Below are positions 27,649-37,300 of a stretch of 64,000 nt of DNA, piece after piece. The translations under genes and the position numbers were made by a program. Where the stretch lies: contig NZ_SAYT01000006.1 in assembly GCF_004296575.1 (NCBI RefSeq), positions 182,347 to 246,346 on the forward strand, given 5' to 3'. The notes beneath the pieces were generated by a model that saw only the letters and a list, made by a program, of their open reading frames with translations, did not search any database and was not told the origin of the DNA. This DNA comes from Dyella amyloliquefaciens. Its GTDB lineage: Bacteria; Pseudomonadota; Gammaproteobacteria; Xanthomonadales; Rhodanobacteraceae. Each line of letters starts with the position of its first letter. Positions within the stretch are counted from its first letter, which is position 1.

Positions 27649-28083
27649 ATGAACATCTTGCCGTTTGTCGCGATCGCGCTGGGCCTGGCCGTTGAAAATG
27701 TCGTGGCATACCTGTTCGGGTTGAATCTGCGGATGACCAACGGCTTTTTTGCAGCAGGGGCCATTTTCTTCGTGCTTTCGCAGTCGCCGCGCACGATGGT
27801 TGGTTTTGCGGTTACGCCGCGCGAGTGGGGCGACCGATGGCGCCACTGGTTGGGCCCGGGCGAGCGTTTCGCGCCGAGCCGCAGCGAAAGCCGGTGGGCG
27901 GCACATCGTTCCATCGCCATCCTGAGCCTGTTCGTGCTCGTCGGCTTTTCGATGATCTGGATCCGCCCGCAGGAAAGCGCAGGCAGCATGCAGACGGATA
28001 CGGCTTGCCTGACCGGCATGGGCCTGGGCTTTTGGGCAGGCTACCTCGCCGTTATGGCGCGACGGGCACCGTCATCCCCCTGA
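27649..28083 (+). CDS. Integral membrane protein of unknown function
   Basis: 144 aa from ATG 27649, with AGGGAGAG upstream; the longer in-frame ORF overlaps the previous gene. About four hydrophobic segments (ILPFVAIALGLAVENVVAYLF, GFFAAGAIFFVLS, SIAILSLFVLVGFSMIWI, GMGLGFWAGYLAVMA) with a basic, Trp-rich loop between the second and third. Not recognised as a known family. A strong hairpin follows at 28119. Confidence 0.7.
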   Translation: MNILPFVAIALGLAVENVVAYLFGLNLRMTNGFFAAGAIFFVLSQSPRTMVGFAVTPREWGDRWRHWLGPGERFAPSRSESRWAAHRSIAILSLFVLVGFSMIWIRPQESAGSMQTDTACLTGMGLGFWAGYLAVMARRAPSSP

Positions 28084-28118
28084 GCGGGCTGGCGGCGCTG
28101 GCCTGATGCAGATACGAC

Positions 28119-28140
28119 AAGGGCCGCTGGTGCGGCCCTT
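28119..28140. terminator. Bidirectional terminator hairpin
   Basis: Perfect 9-bp stem AAGGGCCGC / GCGGCCCTT with a 4-nt loop between converging genes (ends at 28083 and 28165). The AA/TT flanks suit termination from either side. Confidence 0.75.
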
Positions 28141-28164
28141 GATCGTTGCGCCAGGGACAGACGC

Positions 28165-29010
28165 CTAGACGATGGGCACCTGATGGATGTTGTTCTTGGG
28201 GTCCATCCAGAACGCTTCGTTCGCGAAGCGCCCGAAAACCTCGCGCGGCAGGATCGGCTGGCGTTCGACCGCTTCCACCTTGGGTCGCACGGAGTGCAGG
28301 CCGGGCATGCCGACGCGTGCATCGAACTCGTCCGCGTTGTATTCGATGTGATTGAAGTCGTGCTCGAACCAGGGCTCGCCGAGGAACTGGTAGACCGCGC
28401 GCATGGCCGTGGCCGGGTCGCTGACCAGGCTTTCGTAGGTCAGCATCAGCAGGTGGTCCTTTGCGTGCGGGCCGTAGAAGGCCTCCTTGGTGGCCTGGTA
28501 GGCGAACCCCACCATGCCACGTGGATCGGTCATCGCTTCAACGCGCGAATACACCGTGGTGTTGGTGTCGAAGCGAAACACCTTGCTGACGCTGACTGGT
28601 GACCTGCGCACCAGTCGTTCCATGCTGTCCAGCACCCAGGCCAGCTGGCGCACGCAGGCGATCACCTTCACCCCCGGGAACAGCGTGTCGAGCAACTGCA
28701 TCCGGCTGCACCACAGCCGGCTGGTGTCGAATACCACGCCGGCGTCCGTCTGCACCGAGTAGAAGTTCTCGACCAAGCCGCGCAACACGGCGATGCGTTG
28801 CTCGTCGGAAACATCGAACGAGAAATCGTTCTTGCTGCTGGCTTCGGCGATCACCACGCCCATGATGTCGGCGAGCGGGCTGGTCATGCCCGCGCGGAAG
28901 CGCGGATTCTGGTTGAGGATGGCAGCCAGCAGGGTGGTGCCGGCGCGCGGCAGCCCGGAGATGAAGTGGAACTTCCGAGGCGGGTTGCTGGCGTCTGGCG
29001 TAGCTGGCAT
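28165..29010 (-). CDS. Sulfotransferase-family protein
   Basis: 281 aa from ATG 29010, with AGGAG 7 nt upstream (a TTG at 29046 is possible). The 5'-phosphosulfate loop SGLPRAGTTLLAAIL near residue 20 and a 3'-phosphate region (VVFDTSRLWCSRMQLLDTLFPGVKVIACVRQ) identify the PAPS sulfotransferase fold. The MLTYESLVSDPATAMRAVYQFLGEP segment is typical of bacterial members. It moves sulfate from PAPS to a hydroxyl or amine acceptor; the acceptor is unknown. It follows the LacI gene by 48 nt and may share its transcript. Confidence 0.88.
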   Translation of the reverse strand: MPATPDASNPPRKFHFISGLPRAGTTLLAAILNQNPRFRAGMTSPLADIMGVVIAEASSKNDFSFDVSDEQRIAVLRGLVENFYSVQTDAGVVFDTSRLWCSRMQLLDTLFPGVKVIACVRQLAWVLDSMERLVRRSPVSVSKVFRFDTNTTVYSRVEAMTDPRGMVGFAYQATKEAFYGPHAKDHLLMLTYESLVSDPATAMRAVYQFLGEPWFEHDFNHIEYNADEFDARVGMPGLHSVRPKVEAVERQPILPREVFGRFANEAFWMDPKNNIHQVPIV

Positions 29011-29058
29011 GAAGTGGCTCCTGTCGATCGATGACGTGGACTGCAAGATGATGCCTGA

Positions 29059-30066
29059 TCAGGGCGCGGGCGCGGTCGATGCACGCATGCGCATTTCATA
29101 GCCGACTTCGACCATGCGTGCTTCTCCCTTGCCCAGCACGCGCAGCAGCAACTCCTCGGTGGCGCGCCGTCCCATTTCGCGCACGGGCTGATGCACGGTG
29201 GTCAACGGCGGCCACACCTGGGTCGCAATGGTGGTGTCGTCGAACCCGCAGATGGAGATCTCGCCGGGTACCGACGCGCCGGCCTCCGCAGCTGCCCAGA
29301 TCGCGCCGACGGCCATGTCGTCGTCCGCCGCAAAAATCGCAGTCGGTCGTTGCTTCAGTGCGAGCAGTCGGCGTGCTGCAGCCACGCCCGATTCAAAGGA
29401 GAACTGGCCCTGCACCATGTAGGCGGGGTCTTCCTTCAACCCCGCACGCTTCAGGCCATCGCGGTAACCGGCAAGGCGCCAGATGCCCGCACCGTGCTTG
29501 GGGTCGCCAATGATGTGGGCGATCCGGCGATGTCCCAATGACGCGAGGTGATCCACCATCGCCGCAGCGGCTTCGCGCTCGCGCAGCGTCGCACCGATGC
29601 AGCCCTTGGGCTGGCGCGGTGCGATCGAGGCAAACGGGAGGTCGTTCTTGCGCAGGTGCTCGAGCAGCCTGGGATGGTCGGTGATGGGCGGCGTGAGGAT
29701 CAACCCATCGGGCTGGTGTCGCGACAGAATGCCTTCGACGCGCTCCACGAAGTCCGGCGCCGTCGAGACCAACGGTTGCACCATCATGCTGTATTGCTTG
29801 GCCTCGCAGGCCTCCAGCACGCCCGCCTGGACTTCCATGATGTAGCTGGGCGACAAGTTGTCGTAGAGCAGCCCGATCGAGAAGGAACGATTCGTCGCCA
29901 GGCTGCGCGCCGAGGTGAGTGGGCGGTAGTTGAGCTTGGCGACGGCTGCGAGCACGCGGTCCCGCACTTCATCGCGCACGTTCGGCTCATTGTTCAGAAC
30001 GCGCGATACGGTCTTCTTCGAGGTGTCCGAGGCACGGGCGACATCGTTGATGGTCACGCGTGACAT
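29059..30066 (-). CDS. LacI family transcriptional regulator
   Basis: 335 aa from ATG 30066 (MSRVTINDVARASDTSKKTV); the in-frame extension to 30144 runs into the GH2 gene. N-terminal LacI helix-turn-helix and hinge (TVSRVLNNEPNVRDEVRDRV, LNYRPLTSARSL), then a periplasmic-binding-protein-like effector domain (IGLLYDNLSPSYIME to TVHQPVREMG). It is the last gene of the permease-GH2-LacI set (16-nt gap) and probably represses the carbohydrate locus. The palindrome at 41162-41177 is a fitting operator. The effector is probably a sugar or sugar phosphate. Confidence 0.93.
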   Translation of the reverse strand: MSRVTINDVARASDTSKKTVSRVLNNEPNVRDEVRDRVLAAVAKLNYRPLTSARSLATNRSFSIGLLYDNLSPSYIMEVQAGVLEACEAKQYSMMVQPLVSTAPDFVERVEGILSRHQPDGLILTPPITDHPRLLEHLRKNDLPFASIAPRQPKGCIGATLREREAAAAMVDHLASLGHRRIAHIIGDPKHGAGIWRLAGYRDGLKRAGLKEDPAYMVQGQFSFESGVAAARRLLALKQRPTAIFAADDDMAVGAIWAAAEAGASVPGEISICGFDDTTIATQVWPPLTTVHQPVREMGRRATEELLLRVLGKGEARMVEVGYEMRMRASTAPAP

Positions 30067-30082
30067 GGAAGCCTCTGCGTCT

Positions 30083-32788
30083 TCAATGATCGGTCCCCTG
30101 CGCGGTGGTCGCTGGATAGCTTTGGGGTGGAACGTTCCATCCACTCACTTCGACGACAGGCACGGATTCTTGCGATGCGTATCGCGCAGTCAGGGTGATG
30201 GATTCCCCGGGCCAGAGCGTCACGTCATTGTCATTCCACAAAATCGGCAGCGCAAGGTCGCCATGTGCACCATGGCGGATCGATACATGCTGGAACAACG
30301 CCACGGTTCTGGACGACGCTGGCACGGAAAGCGTCACCGTGGTGACGTCCTCTTTCCCTTCATGGCGTGTCGTCGCGTGGACCTCATTCGTTGCTGCCGG
30401 CAGGGATTGCAGCGCGGTCAGGTCGGCATACTGCGTCAGCGGGGTGAGATACCAGGTCGACTTCGCCCAGTCGAGTACGTCCTGGCGCGTGGAAAGCCAG
30501 TAGACGTTGCGGCTCACCGGCTTGCCGTCGGCGGCGGCGAGGTCGAGTTCGATGAAGTAGGCGGGGGACAGGTCGGCGACGGTTGGCAACGTCGCGATCT
30601 GCTTCGTGTGGTTCCCGGTCAGGTCGATGCCCTGCAGGTGCTTCTCGTAATGCACGCTGCCGTCCAGGTTGCGCACGCGAAGAGTGGCCTGCAATCCATG
30701 GACATCGTCAAGCGAGTGGTTGACCAGCACGACGCCTTTTGTGTCGTACGCGTACTGGATATGTACCAGTTCGTTGGCCTTCTTGGCGCCGAAATAGGCG
30801 CCGGCGGGATTCATGAAGTAGTCGTACAGATGCCAGTGCAGCGAAGGCCATGCGTTGTTGAGCATCCAGTAGATGACGCCGGTCGCAGGCTTGGCGGCAT
30901 CCATCCGCGCATTGAACGCCTCGAACTGCGCTCGCACGTTGTCGTAGTTGTCAAGCTGCGCCTTGGCGACGTAGTCGGCAAGATCCCTGGGCGTGCCATA
31001 GCGCCGAGCCAGCGCGTTATCGAAGGGCGTCAGCACGGCGAAGGTCGACCAGTCGGCGGAGGCGTGGTATTGCCTCGCCTCCGGGTACTTCCACAACGCT
31101 TCCTGCTCCTGCGGCGACAGCATGCGCTTCAGGTCTTCGAGTCGCGGAATGTCGGCGCCCGCGCTGACTTCGGAGTCGAAGCCAAACGCGCCGCCCAGCT
31201 TGTCTGCGTACCAGTAGGAGGGCGGTATCCAGTCGTACGGTCCGGCCATCTTCATGCCGGAAGGGCCGGCGTCGGCGGTCGCCTGATCGACGGCTGCGGA
31301 AATGATCGGCAACGACCAGTCCGCAGCGAGCAGCGTGTCGACATACATCTTCGCGATGGGCGGAGGAGGTGCGTTGTCGCTGCCGATGAAGAAGCCGATC
31401 ACGGAGGGGTGATTGCGCAGCAGGCGCGCTTCGCTGGCCATGGAGTCTTCCGCCACCTTCCTGTCCGCGTCGTTCCAGGGCTCGCCGCCGGTCATGGCGG
31501 CCGACTCCCATTTGTCGCAGCATTCCCAGCCCGCCAGGATCATGATGCCGTTGCGGTCGGCAAGATCGTAGAAGCGCTGGTTTTCCAGCTTGCCCTCGCT
31601 GCGGATGGTGTTGAGGCCGAGGTTGGCGACATAGCTGAACTCGGCCTCCATGCGGGCGGGATCGTCGCGCAGGAACATGTCCGGCGCCCAACCTCCGCCG
31701 CGGATCAGCACCGGCTTCCCGTTGATGAAGAACTGGCGATAACCCTGTTTGGTGAGGGTCGAACTGACGCTGCGGATGCCGAACGTCGCGGCGGCGTGGT
31801 CGGACGTTGCGCCATCCACTGCCGCCGTCATCTCGAGGTCGTACAGCGGGTGATCGCCCATGCCGATAGGCCACCAGATCTTCGGGTGATCGAGGGCCAG
31901 GCCCGGCGTGTTCTGGGTTGAGAATGAAACGACTTGCGTCTGCCCCGGCGCGAGGTGGATGGTCTGTTGCAGCGGGACACCGGCTGCCGTGCCCGCGATC
32001 GTCGCGTCATGCGCCACGGTGTCGAGGTTCCTTGCGGTCACCTTCACCGCCAGCGTGGCGCGGGAGAGATCGGGCGTAAGCGTCGACTGCGCGTGGGGAA
32101 AGCTTAGCTCCACCGGCCCGGTCTCCATGACGTCCACGCCGCGCCATGGACCCATGTTGTTGTCCGGCGGCGTGGGGTTCCAGTCCACCCAGCCGATCGA
32201 CAAGCTCATGCGCGGATCGCCAGGATGCACCCGCATGGCGAGCACGTTGGCACCCGCGTGTACCCAGCGGGTCACGTCGAACTCGTGCACGGGATAGGCT
32301 CCCGCGAGGTCGGCATGGTCGGCGACCTGATGCCCATTGACCCACACGTCGGCGCTCGCGACCAGGCCATTGGTACGCAACAGCGTTCGCCGTCCGGACT
32401 GAACCTTGGGCAGGGTGAATTCGCTGCGGTACCACCAGGGCGTCACGAACAGGTTGCCGCTCGCTTCCGGCACCTGCACGGCGCGCAGGTTGTCGCTGTA
32501 GAACACGTCGCTCTTGAACGCGCCGTTTTCCAGCAGGCCGGCCATGACGGTCGCGCGACCACTTACCGGGAACCATTCCTTGGTGGCAAAGCCGGACGAT
32601 GAGATCTCGGCACCGCCTTGCTGCGCCTTTGCGCTGTCCTGCATCTGCCAGTGTGCGATGGCGGTGACGGTGCCGGCATCGGTTGGTATCGAGGTCGGGG
32701 CGTAGGTCGTCTGCGCGTATACGGGCGGCATGGCCGACAGGACCACGGCGGCCATCATCCGGAATGCGTGCTTGGCTCGAGTTTGCAT
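30083..32788 (-). CDS. GH2 exo-beta-D-glucosaminidase-like enzyme (CsxA subgroup)
   Basis: 901 aa from ATG 32788, 5 nt after the permease stop (an in-frame TTG lies at 32806). Signal peptide (MMAAVVLSAMPPVYAQ). GH2 jelly roll, Ig-like and TIM-barrel domains, then further beta-sandwich domains. Instead of the usual Asn-Glu acid/base pair it has Ser470-Asp471 in GFFIGSDNAPPP, and nucleophile Glu540 in FGFDSEVSAG. From memory, the chitosan-degrading exo-beta-D-glucosaminidase CsxA uses Asp469 and Glu541 in the same setting. So removal of non-reducing glucosamine from chitooligosaccharides is more likely than the generic beta-mannosidase label. Periplasmic. Confidence 0.85.
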   Translation of the reverse strand: MQTRAKHAFRMMAAVVLSAMPPVYAQTTYAPTSIPTDAGTVTAIAHWQMQDSAKAQQGGAEISSSGFATKEWFPVSGRATVMAGLLENGAFKSDVFYSDNLRAVQVPEASGNLFVTPWWYRSEFTLPKVQSGRRTLLRTNGLVASADVWVNGHQVADHADLAGAYPVHEFDVTRWVHAGANVLAMRVHPGDPRMSLSIGWVDWNPTPPDNNMGPWRGVDVMETGPVELSFPHAQSTLTPDLSRATLAVKVTARNLDTVAHDATIAGTAAGVPLQQTIHLAPGQTQVVSFSTQNTPGLALDHPKIWWPIGMGDHPLYDLEMTAAVDGATSDHAAATFGIRSVSSTLTKQGYRQFFINGKPVLIRGGGWAPDMFLRDDPARMEAEFSYVANLGLNTIRSEGKLENQRFYDLADRNGIMILAGWECCDKWESAAMTGGEPWNDADRKVAEDSMASEARLLRNHPSVIGFFIGSDNAPPPPIAKMYVDTLLAADWSLPIISAAVDQATADAGPSGMKMAGPYDWIPPSYWYADKLGGAFGFDSEVSAGADIPRLEDLKRMLSPQEQEALWKYPEARQYHASADWSTFAVLTPFDNALARRYGTPRDLADYVAKAQLDNYDNVRAQFEAFNARMDAAKPATGVIYWMLNNAWPSLHWHLYDYFMNPAGAYFGAKKANELVHIQYAYDTKGVVLVNHSLDDVHGLQATLRVRNLDGSVHYEKHLQGIDLTGNHTKQIATLPTVADLSPAYFIELDLAAADGKPVSRNVYWLSTRQDVLDWAKSTWYLTPLTQYADLTALQSLPAATNEVHATTRHEGKEDVTTVTLSVPASSRTVALFQHVSIRHGAHGDLALPILWNDNDVTLWPGESITLTARYASQESVPVVEVSGWNVPPQSYPATTAQGTDH

Positions 32789-32792
32789 GGCG

Positions 32793-34181
32793 TCACTGCT
32801 TCGCAAGATAGGTTTCGTGCACTTCCACCGGTGCGAACGGCCAGGATCGGTTGAGCCTGGCCCAGATCGAAAACACCAGGAGCCCCGCGACGATCCAGAT
32901 ACCGGACAGGATCAGCGACAGCGTGGAGGCGGAGACGTAAACATAGACCCAGCCCAGCAGTGCAACGATGCACGGCACGGGGTAAAGCCATTGCTTGTAG
33001 GGTCGATCAAGGTTCGGCTGGCGCTTGCGCAGCACGACCAGCGCTGCGATCTGCGCAATGGACTGCACGATGATCGTCGCGGCCAGCAGCATGTTGATGA
33101 CTTCGGTGAGGTCGAAGAACGTGCCGATCGCCGTCACCACGCCCATCGTGAGCAACGCCACATGCGGGAAGCCGTATCTGGCATGGAGTCGCCCGAACGT
33201 CGACAGGAATACCTTGTCCTGTGCCGCCTGGAAGGGCACGCGGGAACCGCCCAGCAGCCCGGTGAACACCGAAGCGAATGCCGTCACGATGATGAGGATG
33301 GTCATGATGGCGGCGGCCGTATGCCCCCAGCTGTGTTCCACGACCAGTGATGCCACTGACTTGGACCGGGCGATTTCCTGCCACGGCGCGACACCCAGCA
33401 CGCTGATGTTGAGCAGGAGATAGACGACCATCATCGCGATCACCGAAACGATGATGGAGCCGGGCATCGTCCGGCCGGGGTTGCGCAATTCATCACCGAT
33501 ATACGCAGTGGTGTTGTAGCCGAGATAGTCGTAGATGCCGATGATCAACCCCGCGCCCAGCCCCATGAAGAAGTGGCTGCCAAAAGCGTCCGCCGGATAG
33601 CTGAAGGCGAAAGCCGGGTTGAAACGCGAAAAGCCCGCCGCCGCGACGCCGATGACGGAGATCAGCATGATGATCCACAGCGCGATGGTGATCGCGCGTA
33701 CCGATTCGATGCGCCGATACAGCATCCATGTGACCAAAGCGGTTGCCGCCAGACTGATGAGATGCACCGACCACCAGCCCAGGTTGGGAAAGAAGAACCC
33801 CAGGTACTCCACCATGCCGATGATGCCAGTGGACATCAGCAGGGGAATCGCCAGCAGCATGGTCCAGATGAACAGGAATGGCATCAGCTTGCCGGTGCGG
33901 TACTGGAAGGCTTCACGCAGGTACACATAGGTGCCACCGGAGCCCGGCATGGCCGCGCCCAGCTCCGCCCAGACCAGGCCGTCGGCCATCGCAAGGATGG
34001 CGCCGGCGATCCAGCCGATCACCGCCTGCGGGCCACCCATGGCCGCGACCATGATGGGGATGGTGATGAACGGACCGATGCCGCACATCTGCGTCATGTT
34101 GATCGCGGTGCCCGAGAACAGGCCGATGGACCGGTGGAAGGCGTTGTCGCGAACGGGCTGGGGCGTGCTGGAGTCCTGCAT
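32793..34181 (-). CDS. APC superfamily permease in the amino-sugar locus
   Basis: 462 aa, about 12 transmembrane segments. TM1 GIGPFITIPIMVAAMGG, TM2 to 3 ADGLVWAELGAAMPGSGGTYVYLREAF and TM6 GIYDYLGYNTTAYIGDELRNPGRTMP mark an APC (amino acid-polyamine-organocation) carrier. The ATG at 34181 is family-consistent. It ends 4 nt before the GH2 exo-glucosaminidase-like gene, so translation is coupled. In this setting it may import free glucosamine, whose amine resembles APC substrates, or amino acids; glucosamine is an inference. Confidence 0.88.
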   Translation of the reverse strand: MQDSSTPQPVRDNAFHRSIGLFSGTAINMTQMCGIGPFITIPIMVAAMGGPQAVIGWIAGAILAMADGLVWAELGAAMPGSGGTYVYLREAFQYRTGKLMPFLFIWTMLLAIPLLMSTGIIGMVEYLGFFFPNLGWWSVHLISLAATALVTWMLYRRIESVRAITIALWIIMLISVIGVAAAGFSRFNPAFAFSYPADAFGSHFFMGLGAGLIIGIYDYLGYNTTAYIGDELRNPGRTMPGSIIVSVIAMMVVYLLLNISVLGVAPWQEIARSKSVASLVVEHSWGHTAAAIMTILIIVTAFASVFTGLLGGSRVPFQAAQDKVFLSTFGRLHARYGFPHVALLTMGVVTAIGTFFDLTEVINMLLAATIIVQSIAQIAALVVLRKRQPNLDRPYKQWLYPVPCIVALLGWVYVYVSASTLSLILSGIWIVAGLLVFSIWARLNRSWPFAPVEVHETYLAKQ

Positions 34182-34274
34182 GCTGGCCTTGTCGTGAGGT
34201 GGTGCGAACGGGGTGTCGATGACACGGCTCCAAAGTACGTTCGTGCAGCGCTTGGCTCAGCCTGCGCCGAGGTG

Positions 34275-34304
34275 GCCGTATTTCCGCGATTGCAGAAATA
34301 CGGC
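34275..34304 (-). terminator. Terminator of the TonB receptor gene
   Basis: Perfect 10-bp stem GCCGTATTTC / GAAATACGGC with a 10-nt loop, 38 nt after the receptor stop on the minus strand and before the permease start at 34181. It suggests the permease has its own promoter. Confidence 0.65.
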
Positions 34305-34342
34305 AGTCACCGGACCGGGCCCGACGAAGGAGGTCGCTACTG

Positions 34343-37300
34343 CTACCACTGGCCACGCACGCCGAGCATGACCATGCGCTCAGAGAACGTCGAGTGCCCC
34401 GGCTGGTCGGGCCACACCAGGTAGTACTTCTGGTACTCGTTGGTGAGGTTGGTGCCGTCCAGGAACACTTCGGCGTACTTGCTGAACTTGTACGAGATCG
34501 ACGCATCGAGGTACTTCTGCGGCGCTTCGTACATCTCCATGCCGGTGATGCCGCCCACGCTGTCCATCACGGCGCGACGCGAGCGGTAGTTGTACGCGAC
34601 GCGGGCCTGGAAGTGATCGTCCTGATACCAGAGGATGAAGTTGCCGGACGTGGTGGAGTTGTCCTGGAAGGGAATCTCCCTGCCGGACAGATCCTTCTCG
34701 CCCGAGTTGCTCGGCGCATACGTGGCATTGATTTCCATGCCCGTCTTGGACAGGAAGCTGGGCAGGAACGTGAAGCCCTGGCGGTAGTCGAATTCCGCAC
34801 CATGGATGCTGTTGCCGGTGCCCTGCACGGGCTGCGTGATCACGATGCAGTGATCGCGAACCACGCCATCCTCGTCCGGCAGCGTACAGTTGGTCACGCT
34901 GCCGTTCTTGATGAAGCTGTCCACGTTGATGCGGAACAGCGCCAGGCTGAGCATGCTGGTGGGGTTGATGTAGTACTCCAGCGATGCACCGTAGTTGGTG
35001 GAACGCCACGGGTTGAGGTCCGGATTGCCGGTCGACGTACCGTTGGAGACGCGGAAGATCGGTCCCTGCGGCGTTTCCGCCAACGAGTAGTTCAGCTGCA
35101 GGCCGCCGGCCCAGGTGCTGAGGTCCAGCGGCATCATGTTCTTCGAATAGGCCAGTCGGAACTTCAGGCTGTCGGTGATATCCAGCGAGAAGTTGAGCGA
35201 CGGCAGCACATCCTGGTACGTGCGCTTGGTGAGGGAGGTACCGGCGTCGACCGGTTCGTCGCCGTACGAACCCGGGTCGCCCGTCAGGTGCTGGGTGACG
35301 TCCAGGTTGGTATGGATCAGGCGCACGCCAAGGTTGCCGCTGTACGGCATGTCCCATAGGGTGCCGTTGAGATCGGCCTGCAGGTAACCCGTCAGCTCCT
35401 TCAGTCGCACGGCCCAGGTCGTGCCCGGCTCCGCCACCTGGACGGTATCGGGATAGAGCGACTTCCAGTACGACACGGGATCTTTCAGGGCGGATGGATC
35501 AATCGCCCAGAAATTGATGCCCGAGCCGAGCAGGTTGGAGTACTGCTTGAAGTTGTTCGCCAGCGGCGCCGCGGTGTTGGGCATCGAGACGGCCGACAGC
35601 GGACCGGCGCGGAAGTAGCCCACATCGTTGCCCGCAGTGCAGGCGCCGCTGTCGAGGACCACGTCGGCACCGACATAGCGCACCAGACAGCCGTTGGGAT
35701 CGGTTGCGCCCATGCCCCCATAGACCGGTGTTTCCAGTGTCCAGCCGTTGTTGTCCGCGCTGCGGATGCTGTTGCGCAGGCCGAACTCGAGCTTGAACCC
35801 GTCCTGGAAATCGTATTTGCCATCGAAGCGCAGGGCGTTCAACGCCACCTTGCGGTCGTAGTCGCCGGAGGACTCCAGCGTTTTCATCGTCCAGTCGCTG
35901 GGATTGGCGAAATTCGCCGCCAGCGAGGAAGGCAGGCTGACGGTGATGTAGCGGCCATTGAAGTTGGCGACGATCGGCACCGTGTTCTGGGGAATGCCGT
36001 TCGCGTTGAATACGCGATTGCCGCCCAGCTGTGCCGGATAGACCATGGTGCCCGGTGGCACCGAGTTCGGATCGACGCCGTCCATCAGCACGTTGGGCCA
36101 CAAGGCGCCATCGGAATCGGAGATGTTGACGTCGGTTTCCTGGTACGACTGGGAAGCCGTGTCATGGATGCCGCGCACGCTGGCCGTGAACGGGCCGCCG
36201 TTGTCGTAGTCCAGCTGGAGATTGAAGTTCTTCGCGATCGAGTCCTTCTGGATCATCGACGAGTACGACTCCACGTCGCCCGGCCACTTCTCGTACACCT
36301 GGGTGGTGTAGATCTGCGAACCTTCCCAGCCCGGCTCGGGCGTTCCGTAGGAGCCGAGGGCAGGGCTGCCGGTGTTGCGCGACTGCAGCGGCACGTAGGT
36401 GGCGCCCTGCCAGTTGGTGGAGTTGAACTGCAGGCCGAAATTGCTGTTGTACTCGTGCTGCTGCGAGTAGAAGAAGTCGCTGGTTGCCGTGAAGCCGCTG
36501 CCTAGATCCATCTGGAACGAGGCGTTCGCGGACTTGCGCTTGCGCTGGGTGATGATGTCGTTGAGGCCGATGTCCTGGCTGCCCATGAAGACGCCGTTGG
36601 ACTTGCCATCGCCATTGACGTCCACGCTGCCGTCGGCGTTCTGCACGATCTTCGACGGAATGGGGGCGCCGTTCCACGGCGTCAGGAAGCCGTTGTAACC
36701 GCCGGCGCTGGCCGCGTTCTCGCCATTGAGCACGACACCGTACTGGTCGAGACCCTCGGTGGCGTTCATGCGCCGGGTGTCGGAATAGTCGGCGGATATC
36801 AGCAAGCCCCAATGACCATTGTCGTTGTAGGAAATGAGGCCGTTTGCCTCGGGTCCCCAGTGATCGGTGGTGCTGCCGCGCTCACCGTTGGCGGAGTAGC
36901 TGTAGGTGAATCCGCTGGGAAGATCCCAGGGGCGGTAGGTATGCAGGTCGATGGCGCCGCTGATGCCGCCGTCGGTCGTGCTGGCGGTGGGCGACTTGAG
37001 CACGTCCACGCCGTGGAACAGCGTGGAGGGCAGCATGGTGAAATCCGGCTGCTGCGAGTCGATCTGGTCTGCCGTGATGAACACTTCACCGTTCAACATG
37101 GTGCCTACCTGGGGCAGGCCGCGCACGTCCACCGAGGTACCTACACCGGCATCGCGATTGATCTGCACGCCAGTGACGCGCTGCAGGGAGTCGGTGATGG
37201 TGGTGTCGGGCAGGGCGCCGATGTTTTCCGCCGTGATGCTGTCCTGGATGTTGGGAGCATCGCGTTTCAGGTCGATCGCGCGCATCTGCGATGCACGGAC

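Noticed and set aside
34213..34225. GTGTCGATGACAC upstream of the APC permease as second LacI operator
   Set aside because: Half-sites are in inverted order relative to TTGACACCGGTGTCAA and the centre is odd-length; not the same motif.
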